Of a stretch of 64,000 nt of DNA, positions 11,886 through 24,218 are shown in pieces. The DNA is from Owenia fusiformis. Taxonomy: Eukaryota; Annelida; Polychaeta; Sabellida; Oweniidae. Made by a program: the position numbers and the translations under genes. The stretch lies in NCBI GenBank assembly GCA_903813345.2, contig CAIIXF020000005.1, positions 12,217,375-12,281,374 on the forward strand, given 5' to 3'. How positions within the stretch are numbered: the stretch's first letter is position 1; each line of letters starts with the position of its first letter. The notes below the pieces were generated by a model. That model worked only from the letters and a program-made list of their open reading frames with translations. It did not search any database and was not told the DNA's origin.

Positions 11886-12285
11886 ACTTGAACTATTTAT
11901 AATCTTATTCTCATTATTAGTATTTTGAGGACAAAATATTTTCTTTTGAGAAGGGTAGTTGTAACATACCGTCATCTGAAATAACCCGGAAATCAAATCA
12001 AAACACCTATATTTTCACTTACCTTTGATTACTTCCAAATATTATGCTTCTATGAATACATTGGAGTCATCTTTTAATGAACTATGAACCATGTTGGTAA
12101 ACAGTTAGAAGAAAGTTGCAAACGTTTCATATTTATCGACAAATCCACTAAATTTAGAATATGATGTTTCGGGGAATCCCCTGAGGAATTATCTACTAAA
12201 GAGAGGCTGTTTTGAGAAATCTGTAGTCAATTTCCACATGAGCGAAAGAACAAGATAAGAATCAGGAAATCAACAAGCTTTAATA

Positions 12286-13272
12286 CAGGGCGTCCAAAAA
12301 AAAACAGGACCATAAGAAAGTTGAATAACTCGGTCAATTTTGCATATTTTGCCTTGAAATTTAAGAATTATTTAGTTCATTTAATGTGAACTTTGTTCTG
12401 AAAGTTTGATGATAATCTGTTTATTGTGTCAAAAACTACAGTCCTTTACAAAACATGCTCAAAGTGGGCACTTCTCCTCTCTATGCACAAACAAACAAAG
12501 TTGTTAATGACCCTTACCTCTACACATTAATGTGGATGGTAAATATTGGGGTAGTTATTGCCCTCTTAAGATTGTTAGGGGCCTGTCAGTATACACATTG
12601 GCTTTGAGAAATCCTCAAAGATAAAAATTTGGGGGATTTAGATCAGGCGAATGAGCTGCCCATATGGTTTGCGTTCTGCAACTGATGAGCTGACCACCAA
12701 AGTATTGCCTAAACCATTTCAGCATATCATTTGCAGTGTTGCGGTGGTATTGGCTTGTTGAAACCACTGCTTAATTATCTCCTTCGATGTCCCTTCTGGT
12801 GCTTAGTGACCTCCAAAACTTGGTGAGAACTTACTGGTCCTTGTTCATGGTGATAGCAAGTCCCCAGTCACCTTCGAACCAAAAGGGACTGATGATTCCA
12901 TGTTTCCTCATTGCCATCCAGGGAGTGCATTGTTCAGAATGCAATGGATGCTTTAACACTTCATCAGTAGGATGCAAGCCCCAGTAGCAATTGTTCTTGG
13001 AACATACTTGTCCATTCAGAAAGACATGTGTGTAGGAGGATCATCAACAGCTTTGTTAGCCGGATTGAATTGTGCATAGAGATGAGATTTGCACATTTGG
13101 GGCATGTTTTATAAAGAGCTGTAGTTTTTGACTCAATTGGTAGATTATTATCAAACTTTCACAACAAAATTCACATTGAATGAACTAAATGATTCCGAAA
13201 TTTCAAGGCAAAATATGCAAAATTGACCGAGTTATTCAACTTTCTTACGGTCCTGTTTTTTTGGACACCCTG
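12286..13272 (-). mobile_element. Tc1/mariner-type transposon, internally deleted
   Basis: A 987-bp element with TA on both sides (12284-12285, 13273-13274) and ends CAGGGCGTCC / CAGGGTGTCC. The inverted similarity reaches about 190 bp inward from each end. On the minus strand, about 12930 down to 12560, a decayed transposase can be read: a block like 'NDMLKWFRQYFGGQLISC' and then 'WAAHSPDLNPPNFYL', the second-aspartate region of mariner-family transposases. There are several stops and a frame change, and the N-terminal DNA-binding part is missing. Confidence 0.85.
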
Positions 13273-14560
13273 TATGTGGGTGAGTAAGATCGCAGCTCAA
13301 TGAATGTTTTAAATAGACATAAAAGATTGAATATTAGATCTAGAAGGAGTCTATACAGAGATTGTAGCTAGATTACTGAACAAATTGAAGTTTGAAACTT
13401 CCGGGAAAATATTTCACACTTTGATTGTTTTGATGACATTGTATCGACATTTTCATATCAATTGTTTTGGTTTAAGAAGTCTATGAATTGCAAATATACT
13501 TTCACATGAAATATAAAGACCACGTAGCGGGATGAATGATAATATCAAGTTTAAGTAACGAATCGAATATTTTAGCGCCATTTATAAAAGCAGACAGCTT
13601 TTGTTGATATCACGTGACCTAATGTTTACCAACACATCCGTTTATTAATTTGCCAATATTCTTACTGATATATTGAATCATTAGAAATATCATAGTACAA
13701 TTTAAAGAGAGATTGAATATTAAGATAATTTCTTAACATATTTTTACACATTCTTTTCTGGATCAGTCAGAAGCAATTTGGGACCAAAGGTAGAATTTTT
13801 TGGCGTCTGTAAGTCTGAACTTTGTGCGAAGACAATTTATCAACACAATTAATTCATACGTTTTCTAGGTTAACTATTTCAAGACCGAGTAATTGATAAT
13901 TCATATCTTGGATTCATAAAACAAAACCGTTTTTAGGTCACATTTTATATGGCATAATTTTTATGTTGTGATTCTGAATGTTTACATGAATAACAGATTT
14001 AGATGATTTTAAATTATTGCAAATCTGATCTAAACATTTTTCTACATTTCTATTCATAGTATTGCATATTGACATACACATATTTAATTATCACTTTTAA
14101 TCTATATATTAAAATGCTACAATAAAAAACTCATCAATGGTAAATGCCCAAAATGTAATGAGGCCAATGCTGTTGATTTGTACATGAACATATCAAATGT
14201 GCAAAAAAAGTATTTACGCAAGTGATGTTCAGCCTTCTACTATCTCAGGATATGTAACCATCTACTATGACGTCAGATGCTCTTGAGGATGCAATACTTG
14301 ATCTGATTGGACAAAAGGTGTCGTACGATGTACACCCAAATGGTTTCTTCAGCAAAATTTCACTCCTTACATAACTTGTGACTATGATTCATCAACGTAA
14401 TCACAACAATCAAAAAAAAATATGCTAAAACTTGCTATAATTTCATTTTTATTGTTGCTGCCATTTTGCTTACTGATTACTAGTATTTACTACAGCTTGA
14501 GAATCACAGGTAATCTTGTGACTCAGTTATGATTTAAAATAAGTAAGTTCACCTGTTATT
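13273..14560. other. Non-coding stretch
   Basis: AT-rich. A TATA-like TTTATAAAAG lies at 13581-13590 in front of GCAGACAGC, which could be the promoter of an LTR that began at 11957, but the LTR end was not found. Confidence 0.3.
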
Positions 14561-15847
14561 TGTAAGGTTAAATGGATTACAGTATTTAGAAAACATAAAA
14601 AAACAATTTTATGTCAAGAAAAATACATTTCTCAAATATGGGATTTGTCGTGTAACAGGCAATAAAGCTGTGTCCTCTTCTTAATTTGGAGTATGAGACC
14701 AGTGTTATTTTTTTACAAAAATAGCATAACAAAAAAGCCTCACAATACAAATTACCACAAGATTGTGAGGCAATGCACAAAATCCTACAAAGCAAGTTTA
14801 TTATTATTCATGTTTCTCAATATACTGTATTGCAGTTGATTTCTAAATAGTTTAACGCCACAAGTAATGTATCCTAGTAACATAGTATTTATAGAACTAG
14901 ATACAGTGTATATACCTTTTCTAAAAGAAGATTCTCTCAAAACCACTTATATTCTCCTCAGTTGCAGTTACATTTACATTATAAGAGGAACCAATGTAAA
15001 TAGAACACCTAAGTTAGAACACTTACACATGTTGTGCTGTACTGTACATAGATTAGTCAAAGGTGTAATTATACTAGTTGAGGTAATCAAGTCTATAAAT
15101 CTCATTGTTTACATAATCATAGAAAATGTCACAAAGTATTACAAATTACAGTATTATACAATCATAAACTTTATATTTTCATTCATTTTATATGCTTCAA
15201 CAATATATTTTTGTAGTTTTTATATATTGTAGTTAGAACATATGTTATATAATTTATATAGTCATTTCAAAATGTTATAATGATGGCCATTGGATATTTC
15301 TAATCGGAACTTCTCTCACTGAAGTGAAAAGATTGTTCAAATCAAGTCTGTGAATCTCATTGTTTGAATAATCAAGGAAAATGTAAAAAAATACTACAAA
15401 TTACAGTATTATTATACTCATAGATTTCATAAATTCATTTTTTTATATGCATGAACAATATTATTTTTGTAATTTCTCATATATTATAGTTAGACAACTT
15501 CATATGTTATGTAATTAATATAGTCAACTTCAAAATGTTATAATGGTGATAGTTTTTTATATATTGTAATTAGTTCATATGTTGTTATTAATTAATTCTA
15601 TGCAATAGAATGTTTTATGTGACATCGAAGGGGACGTTCTACTCATGGTCAGCAGTCCAGAATCAGAAGATGGTGTTGAAGTAGATGCATGGTTGAGTTA
15701 AATTGTAAATTTAAAGTTGGCGTGAAAAAATTTTCGAAGGAAATATTACAAGAAAGTTTATAGTTGTTTTTCATACAAACAACTAGAAGGTAAGCAAGTA
15801 GTTAGTTTAGGGTCTGTTGGACCTGGAGTTTATTGTTACAGTTCATT
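14561..15847. repeat. First copy of a 1.29-kb tandem duplication
   Basis: The segment divides into part A (14561-about 15140) and part B (about 15141-15847). Part A recurs at 15848-16427 and part B at about 19250-19945 with high identity. Part B holds an open block of 27 codons plus stop (15618-15701, ending DAWLS) that is identical in its second copy. The minus-strand ORFs in part A look accidental. Confidence 0.85.
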
Positions 15848-16427
15848 TGTAAGGTTAAATTGATTACAGTATTTATAAAACATAAAAAAGCAATTTTATG
15901 TCAAGAAAAATACATTTCTCTATTATGGGATTTGTCGTGTAACAGGTAATAACGCTGTGTCCTCTTCTTAATTTGGAGTATGAGACCAGTGTTCTTTTTT
16001 ACAAAAATAGCATAACAAAAAAGCCTCACAATACAAATTACCACAAGATTGTGAGGCAATGCACAAAATTCTACAAAGCATTGGTTCTCTATTACACATG
16101 TTTCTCAAAATACTGTATTGCAGTTGATTTCTAAATAGTTCAACGCCACAAGTAATGTATCCTAGTAACATAGTATTTATAGAACTAGGTATATACCTTT
16201 TCTAAAAGAAGATTCTCTCAAAACCACTTATGTTCTCCTCAGTTGCAGTTACATTTACATTATAAGAGGAACCAATGTAAATAGAACACCTAATTAGAAC
16301 ACTTACACATGTTGTGCTGTACTGTACATAGATTTGTCAAAGGTGTAATTATACTAGTCGAGGTAATCAAGTCTATAAATCTGATTGTTTACATAATCAT
16401 AGAAAATGTCACAAAGTATTACAAATT
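15848..16427. repeat. Second copy of the tandem duplication, part A
   Basis: Near-copy of 14561-15140. The match stops abruptly at about 16427, where the THAP-containing insert begins. Confidence 0.85.
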
Positions 16428-16888
16428 CTCGAAATCTCGATTGGCTCTACAATCACTCTTCAATGAGAAGGTGCGAAAGTTATTCCTTATATGGTAAAAA
16501 TATTACCCATGATTCAGTTCGCGGGGTACAACTTTTTTCTTCCTGGTTTTATCCCCATTGGTTTAACATTGGTATTTTCATACCCATTTTTCAATCGATA
16601 TTTTCGATCAAATCTCCGTGCGATCAGAGAAAAAAAACTATCAGAAACGATTACTCTTTTGATAACCTTTATATAACAGACATTTTTTCTCGTTCTATTG
16701 GCTGATTGGCTCCTAACGGAGTGAAAACAATGGTTGAAAAGAGGAATATATTCCGGAAGTGAAGAAATCACGTGATCAGTTGACTAGCCACCATATTGGT
16801 TCTAGAAAATATATTACTATCTTTCTCAAGTTTTCAATAATTACACGCTAATTACACACAGTATTCTAAGGAAATATTCATGTAAACA
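16428..16888. other. Leader of the THAP-containing insert
   Basis: Absent from the first duplication copy. Contains no ORF with a recognised domain; probably the 5' flank of the THAP gene, with a possible promoter. Confidence 0.35.
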
Positions 16889-19250
16889 ATGCCAGTGAAG
16901 TATTGCTGCGTGGTAGGATGTACCTCCGATTCTCGGAAGCACTTAAAGCATGGAAAATACCCATGGATGAAGAATGTGATTTTTTTTCCCATGCCAAAAA
17001 CAGATAATATCAGGAATAGAACTATATTCAGAAGATGGGTAAAAATGATCAATAGGAAAGGTTGGGAGCCAACAGCATACACATGCGTTTGCTCAAGGCA
17101 TTTTGTGGACAATGAGCCAACATCGGCTAACCCTGTACCAACTTTGTGTATGGCCCCAGTGTCTGGAAAATCTCGTAGCCCTAAGAAAAGATCTACCCGC
17201 AAACTCAATCCCGCTGACTCCAGCTCTCCCACTTTATGGACAGCTATTCCGACTATAGATCTAGTTGATGAAAATTTGGATGGCGATGATGCAGATCTAG
17301 CTCTTAACAATGTATGTTATGTGTTAATAAATGTGTCGCGTCTCATGTAAATAATAATTGCAATTTTCTGAAAAATATAGATCGGCTGTCAGGCTGTTGT
17401 TTTAATTTGATATCAAATTATTTTTTCACAATAACTATATAATGTACAGTATAATCACGTGTGACCTTCAAATTGCAAATGGCATGCATGTTGATGTAAT
17501 GTTGCAAATTTTAGGTGGATGTTACTCTTTAACATTTAAACGGGTCAACCTTTAGTTGGAGATTATGGAAAATCGCTATTATCTTGAATTTTATCTCATG
17601 TATTTATATTTTATATGAATCCTAATTTTTATTTTTAGGATAACATAGTCAGTGATCAGAAGGTGGAGCAAACTGCTGTGTTACTTGAAGCGGGAGATGT
17701 ACAGGTTAATGAAGTTGAGGTGTCACTTCATGCTGATCGTAAGACTGGACCTACCATTGGGGAAATGTCAGGTAAGCTTGATTTGACACAAAATCAAAAG
17801 CTTTTTTTGTCTCATACAAGTTATTTATTGTGTCATAATAAAAAGTAAAGAGAATACTGATTTACTATTCTCCTACTTACAATTCTTTCAAGATATTTGG
17901 CAGATTTCAAGATAATAGATTCATTGATTCCTTCATCAAATGCATGTATTTTTATATGAAATATGTTATATTTGACCCCACATGCATGATATTTGAAGAA
18001 AAACTGGGGATTACTTCCCCTGTCTAGATTGGTTACAACTTGGCAAAATTGGACTTCTCGCCAAATTGGCAAATTTAATTTGAAGTACAATACTTCATTA
18101 CTCAACAAAAATTGTGACATACTGTACTCCCACTAATATTTGACGCTATTATATTTCGCATTTTGGTCATTTTGAAATTTTGCGGCTATTATATTTCGCT
18201 ATTTTTCAGGTTTTGAAATTTCACGGCTATTAATTTCCGCGGATTTGTCATACAAGATTACTCTTCCGACTTCGATATCGTAAGAATGTTCATTTTAATA
18301 CAGTAATAATAAAAATGTTCATATTAATACAGTAATAACAATCTTTGTTCTAATTTTTTCTCATTTTCAAAACTCGAAATGTCATGTTTTTATCTATTAT
18401 CGCCCAGCACTGGACGACAATTTTGTCAACATTGAAATATAGTAGCGCGCGAAAAGCGCGGGAGTACAGTATTTTGATGCTTAATGTTAACGATCGATAT
18501 TGCCGATTTTCACTTATGTTTATTTCATAATGACAACATATGACTGTCCTGTTAATTTATCTGTATTAAAGAAAACCTCTAAAATTAGATGTAAATTATC
18601 GAAAAAATTAAGTCACAACACAGTTCCCAGATTCAATTTATTTACTATTAAACATCTTTCTATTCTCTTCTTCCAGTCTTCAAACACAGTGTTGGACCTA
18701 GTCCAGAACATGACTACACACACCAATCGCCAGGGAAGGCAGTTCGCACGAGAGAAATGGGTGTCCAGACTGACATTTCACGTGTTGAGTTTGATGAAAT
18801 GGAGCGCTAAGCGTCTCTGCTTCAGGACAAACCCAAACTCAGGAGAGAACTGTTCATTGATCACATTCTAAAGGATGACGCAACAATCAACAAATTCACA
18901 GGTGTGAGAAGTAGATCCCTGCTAGATGGACTCTTCTGTATATTAGTTGGTTGTGTAACAAAGCTCAAGTATTGGAAAGGTAAACAAAGTGCCTCAAAAT
19001 TATGAAGATGACCCCAAACGGAACAAAACTGGACCAAAGAGAAAGTTGGAGCCATTTGCAGAATTTTTATTGACTTTAGTCAGGCTTAGACTGGGAGTGC
19101 CTCTATTTGCAATGTTTGGGATCGGCAGTACCATTTCTTCCAACATATTCACAACTTGGATAACACTCATGGCTCAAACATTTATGCCACTGATTAAATG
19201 GCCATCAAGAAAAAAAAGAGAAAAAACATATGCCTCAGAGTTGTACAATC
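16889..19250 (+). pseudogene. THAP-domain transposase gene of PIF/Harbinger-ISL2EU type, 3'-truncated and decayed
   Basis: Exon 1 (16889-17311) encodes a THAP zinc finger at residues 6-90: C7/C11, W50, C68-x2-H71 and a terminal P-V-P-T. Exon 2 (17639-17771) and exon 3 (from 18677) follow with matching phases and GT-AG borders (GTATGT, GTAAGC; TTTTTAG, TTCCAG). Exon 3 carries the helix-turn-helix region that precedes DDE_Tnp_4 nucleases ('LTLVRLRLG' ... 'FTTWITLM' ... 'PLIKWPS'). An in-frame TAA at 18808-18810 and a frame change near 18990-19000 break it. The DDE catalytic part is missing because the sequence jumps to duplication part B at about 19250. A host THAP gene captured from such a transposon is an alternative. 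Confidence 0.75.
18120..18471. mobile_element. MITE with TACTGTACTCCC ends
   Basis: A 352-bp element inside intron 2 of the THAP gene. The left end reads TACTGTACTCCC and the right end GGGAGTACAGTA. The terminal TA suggests a TA target, as in Tc1/mariner-pogo elements. The interior repeats a short unit (GGCTATTATATTTCGC). Confidence 0.7.
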
Positions 19251-19945
19251 ATAAACTTTATAATTTCATTTATTTTTATATGCTTCAACAATACTATATT
19301 TTTGTAGTTTTTATATATTGTAGTTAGTACATATGTTATATAATTTATATAGTCATTTCAAAATGTTGTTATGATGGCCATTGGATATTTCTAATCAGTA
19401 CTTCTCTCACTGAAGTGAAAAGATTGTTCAAATCAAGTCTGTGAATCTCATTGTTTGTATAATCAAGGAAAATGTAAAAAAAAATACTACAAATTACAGT
19501 ATTATTATACTCATAGATTTCATAAATTCATTTATTTTTATATGCATGAACAATATTATTTTTGTAATTTCTCCTATATTATAGTTAGACAACTTCATAT
19601 GTTATGTAATTAATATAGTCAACTTTAAAATGTTATAATGATGGTAGTTTTTTATATATTGTAATTAGTTCATATGTTGTTATTAATTAATTCTATGCAA
19701 TAGAATGTTTTATGTGACATCGAAGGGGACGTTCTACTCATGGTCAGCAGTCCAGAATCAGAAGATGGTGTTGAAGTAGATGCATGGTTGAGTTAAATTG
19801 TAAATTTAAAGTTGGCGTGAAAAAATTTTCGAAGGAAATATTACAAGAAAGTTTGTAGTTGTTTTTCATACAAACAACTAGAAGGTAAGCAAGTAGTTAG
19901 TTTAGGGTCTGTTGGACCTGGAGTTTATTGTTACAGTTCATTTTA
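19250..19945. repeat. Second copy of the tandem duplication, part B
   Basis: Near-copy of about 15150-15847, including the 27-codon open block (about 19708-19795). It starts at TACAATCATAAAC directly behind the truncated transposase. Confidence 0.85.
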
Positions 19946-20489
19946 GTGTTGTTAATAAAAAAAAGTTGGTTTTCAATTGCAAGCTTGAATTCCGGTCGGC
20001 CGTAAGCTATAGCGTCAGCAATTTCAGCTCTAGGAAGTAGGTAGAAAAGTCAACAATCTTGGAATATATCTAGTGATGATTAAGTTCCAGTAGTTGCAAA
20101 AAACAAATGTGAATCAATGTGATTCAGCCTTAGTAAGCTAGGTAGGAAGGTTTACAATATCAAACGGTGACCATAGCAAGAATATTAGGATCTAAGAGTT
20201 GAAATATAGAAACTGGTCATACTCTGGAGATACATGTAGACATTAAAGGCCATATACCTTGTAGATCAGGTAGGAAGGTAACAGCTGATTAGGGCATCCC
20301 CGGGTGTAATATGTAAGTAAGTTGTTTTTGTAAGACCACAGCAATGGTTGTCACCTGGCGCCAGTAGATAAGTTCGTTATGAGAAACAAGCGAATTAATT
20401 AGGTGGACGCAAGTAAGTTCAGCATAAGGGGTAACATTGTGATTGCTTTGTGAGTGGTTGATCAATAATATTCTCCTTTCAGTGAGATG
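19946..20489. other. Non-coding stretch with a weak repeated motif
   Basis: GTAGGAAGGT occurs at about 20143 and 20270, and AGGAAGTAGGT at about 20032. No gene seen. Confidence 0.3.
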
Positions 20490-20830
20490 ACTGATAAACC
20501 ACAGGTTTGGATTGTTGGGACCTCTCATATGATTCGTCTGCAGAAATTCGTGGAGGATAACCCTTGGAACTTCAAAAAGAGCCTGGGATTCAGAGAAGAA
20601 TATACAGTGAAAAGTGGGGGTTTATCAAGGAGCTAGGAATAAAAGTTGATGCTCATTCGGGACAAGCATATGAATGTTGTTTTATACAAGGGGGTGGAAA
20701 TGATATTAGCGATATGACGAAGAGAAAGGGGGACCTAGAGGTTATTAGCAAAGAAATAGTTGAAAAGCTGTGGGAATTAGGCAAGAAATGCAAAAAGCAT
20801 CTAAAACCCAGTGGGTGGGTGTTGATCTGA
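20490..20830 (+). pseudogene. SGNH/GDSL-esterase-like fragment of a transposable element
   Basis: Two blocks of the SGNH hydrolase fold are visible: 'VWIVGTSHMIRLQKF' (block I, with T-S in place of D-S) and 'FIQGGGNDISDM' (block III, G-x-N-D). They are in different frames, so the copy is broken. Esterase-type domains occur in ORF1 of CR1-like LINEs and in some tyrosine-recombinase retroelements. The LINE endonuclease fragment 385 bp downstream favours the first. Confidence 0.5.
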
Positions 20831-21213
20831 AAATTAATCCATAGGACCCCATCACAGAAATATTTGAAAGGAATACTACTACATAGGCTACTACATACAT
20901 AAGCTACTATGTACTTATATTGTATGTATCTGTATGTATTACATTTAGTTTATGGTTTGGTAGGAAATCCACCTACCTACATTTTTCAGTGTTCTAGTTT
21001 GAAAACTTTTCAATTCTCTTTTCATCTACAATTGATACACAATGTTACTAGCTACTATATATGTCATAATGTTGACAGCAAATATTCCTATAAGATGTAC
21101 ATATTATTTCAAAACATATGCATAACATTTTATGATCATGATGCCTGAAAATAACATGATTGGTACATGGGTTCAATTGCCATTTGCCTCTTTATTTGAA
21201 GATGACTTTATAG

Positions 21214-21528
21214 ATGCTGCTCTATATGGATCATCTCTCCATTTTTTCCGATAAACTTTTCAATCCTATACATCTTCTTCCTGCTGAGGAATCTGATGAC
21301 TCAAGGTTCTCTGAATTCACAGAAACCTTTATTGGCAAATGTAATTATCATGAAACACATGAACTCAAGAACAAAATAGGGTCGTCTTTAAATACAGAGC
21401 TTTCAATTCTTAATCTCAACTCCAGAAGTATCTTAGCTTATCAGTGGAAACTGGATAACTTATTAGCTACTACTGATGTAATGAGTTTTTGTATAAATGA
21501 CTGCAAAGCTATGAGTATAAGACTATAA
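21214..21528 (+). pseudogene. Start of a LINE ORF2 (endonuclease N-terminus)
   Basis: The ORF holds 'TELSILNLNSRSILAYQWKL' followed by 'DNLLATTD', the first strand and helix of the apurinic-type endonuclease of CR1/L2-like non-LTR retrotransposons, preceded by the usual acidic linker. The match ends at about residue 90; the rest of the endonuclease and the reverse transcriptase are absent. A 3'-truncated LINE is unusual, since new copies are normally truncated at the 5' end. Confidence 0.5.
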
Positions 21529-23939
21529 AGTCATGAGTATTAAGATGTAGTTAAGCCATGAGGTTTTGTATAAAAGGCCATATAGCCATGAGTTTTTGTA
21601 TAAATGACTGAAATGTCATTTTATAAAACCACTGTATGTATGTTAAGTGAATCATCACTTTTAATTACTTGAATTAAAGTACTTTTGCATTTAATTATGA
21701 TGCTAATTAAGTGTTTGATTGATTATTTAATAAATTTTTTATTTCATTATTTTAATAAAAAGTCTTCCAATGTTGTTCTTTCAGTTATGTTCAAGTAAAA
21801 GTGAATTTCATCCAAGTCAGTAATGCAATAATATGATTATAACAGGAGTGAATCTTTAAAAGGTTGTTTGGACAATGTGGTACTGAGGGTTTTCGAGAAA
21901 ATTGGCTGCCATAAATTATGTTCCTCAAATGAATTGGAGTTAAAACATAGTTTGCCGGAACAAAATCTTGACTATTTATCAAAATACAGCTTTGCAAACT
22001 TCACGGGCTTTTATCTCAAAAGTGCATAAAGCTCAGTTAGAACAAAATTGCAATAATGCGACGACATGCCTTCATACTTAATTTTGTACCAGAAAATAAC
22101 ATGTGCAGGTATAGCAAATTTTTACCAAAATGTTACTTTCCAGCTGTACCTTAAGGTTTTAAATTATATTCTATTCAAATTCTATCACCGTTGAATTATA
22201 TATCTGCTTTAATATGGGCTTATTAGCCTTTTGCAGATTACTGACATAGACATAGATGTAGAGACCTACTCTACATATTAAAGCATAAAGGGGTAAAATA
22301 AGGAAAATGCAGTATGATTCTAAAAATCCCTTGAATGGTTTGTGGTTTTTTTTGTGGGCAATTTAAGTGCATTGAAAGTTAATGGGGACTTTTTCTGGGT
22401 AGTAAATTGTTTTGTTGTTGTTTTTGCCCGGCTTTAGTGAATGCAGACCTTGATCATGAAACTTCACTCTGGTAATCAGCTGATGGTGATAGTGGGTCCC
22501 TGGCTCTGTGGTGTGAAGTTCCTCATAAATTATATCTTGTGAATCAGTGTTTAAGCCTTGAGAATGCCTTCGGTTGCAGAAATTGTAGTGGAATTTAGAA
22601 AAATACCTCACAGGAATTTCGGGGATTCCCCGTTTCTCCGTTACAGCAGGGCAATGAGGGGATCCATATGTTGCCTTGAAGCTGGATTCCTAGCAGGAAT
22701 GTGATTACCCGGCATTCACTGGGACCCTAAACCTTTAAAATTCCTCTAAAATATGTAACCTTGTGCATTCCTGGCAGGAATTTCTTTTAAATATCTATTA
22801 GATATGTGATTTCATGCATTCCTAGATGGAATCTTTTAAAACACCGGTCTTTGAGCATTTAGTATAAAATGCTCTTTGTACCTGCTTTGTTGTAACAGTT
22901 TTCAATCGCTACCGGCCCTGGACTTGGCATACGGAAAGACATCTGAATAACGAAGACTTTCCGGCTTTCTAAACTTGCTTCTGAAGCGGGCAAGTCGTTG
23001 TTTGATTGAGCCAAAGGATAGGAATCGTTCGCAATATTATCTGATTGACCTAAAGCATCGTAATCGTTTGTAACATGTCATCTACACCAATGTGGATGTT
23101 TGTAAGTACAAATTAATTATTGAATAGTCGATTTATTGTTCCAGCAAGATAGTTGTAAAATAATAAGATAGAGAGAAATTTCAAATCAAATCGAATAGAT
23201 TTTTATTCCTTTGAGCTTGCTCTATCATTTAATAGCGCGTTTAGAAGATTAGGCGATACATTGGAAAGCCTGAGTGAATCTGTAATAAGGGTTGATTATC
23301 ATCGATTCCTTATTAATTTCTGTTATCTATTAGTTCAAACATTTAGAGGTTTGAAAGAGATAGAGAGAAATATAGGGAGTCTCCGAATATAAAAGCAAGA
23401 CCGTGAATTAGTTATTATTATCAGAGCTTTCAGTAACGCGTCCTCTATATTAAGAGGACCCGGATTTTGATGAAGGGACTCCAAAAAAAAAAAGATCCAT
23501 CCCTGGGACGCAAAGCTGTAAAGTTCGTTTCCAGACGATCAAACCTCAAAAAACGAAAAATGTTACGTACTAACCTAGTTTAATAAATTATTCCTGTTTT
23601 ATATCACTGAAAATCGAGGTCAGTTTTGATGCATTTCCAGCTTTATCACCGTCTTACATTGTTTACGTTTTCAAGGCCACTTCCGGGTTCTTCTCTCGTT
23701 GCATGAGATCACGTGATCAAACTGTATCATTATTGAATGGCAATATTCAACCAAGAATACCATTTATTATTGCTTAGTATATGATATGAAACGATAGTTC
23801 GATGCTGGGATGTCTGTATCTTACGTAGTCATTGCACTTTGATCAATTTTCAAAAATTATCATGGCGGCCCCTTGAGTGTCACGTTTTATTTTTAAATAT
23901 AATTGAAATTTCATTCAAAAGTCTACGCACTCCGTTGAG
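21529..23939. other. Non-coding stretch
   Basis: Near 21480-21610 the motif 'agccatgag-ttttgtataaa' repeats three or four times. Around 22861-23460 there is a TATA-like AGTATAAAATGC with more GC-rich sequence behind it, which could be a decayed LTR or promoter, but no partner copy is present. No ORF with a recognised domain. Confidence 0.3.
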
Positions 23940-24104
23940 ATGCCTCCAAAAGTTCGACGCTACATAGGAGCTTGGGAAGCCGACTTTGACTGGCTATATT
24001 TGGTTGACGATGGGATGAAATGTCGGGTTTGTGTCAGGAGTGGGAAGAGATGCATATTCACAATAGGGTGTTGTAAAGACTTTCAATATTCATCCCGACA
24101 TGCT
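23940..24104 (+). pseudogene. hAT-type N-terminal zinc-finger fragment
   Basis: 'FDWLYLVDDGMKCRVCVRSG' and, after a short gap, 'FTIGCCKDFQYSSRHA' match the W-L, C-x2-C, 'F..GC..F..S...H' pattern of the finger in ZNF862-like/hAT transposases. The match ends at about codon 55; the following sequence repeats TGGGACCC and is not coding. No terminal repeats seen. Confidence 0.5.
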
Positions 24105-24218
24105 GTTTTTATGGGACCCACTTTTTCATGGTGGGACCCATATTTTTTTTATATTGGGGTCCCTGGGACCCAACTTAGGACTCTGCTACTGAAAGCACTG
24201 ATTATCCTAATAGGGTGA

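Noticed and set aside
11957-13810. 3' LTR of the second retroelement
   Set aside because: A plausible start behind a purine tract, but no matching end or 5' partner; kept only as a remark.
22861-23460. Possible solo LTR
   Set aside because: TATA-like motif and GC change only; no terminal TG/CA pair, duplication or partner copy found.
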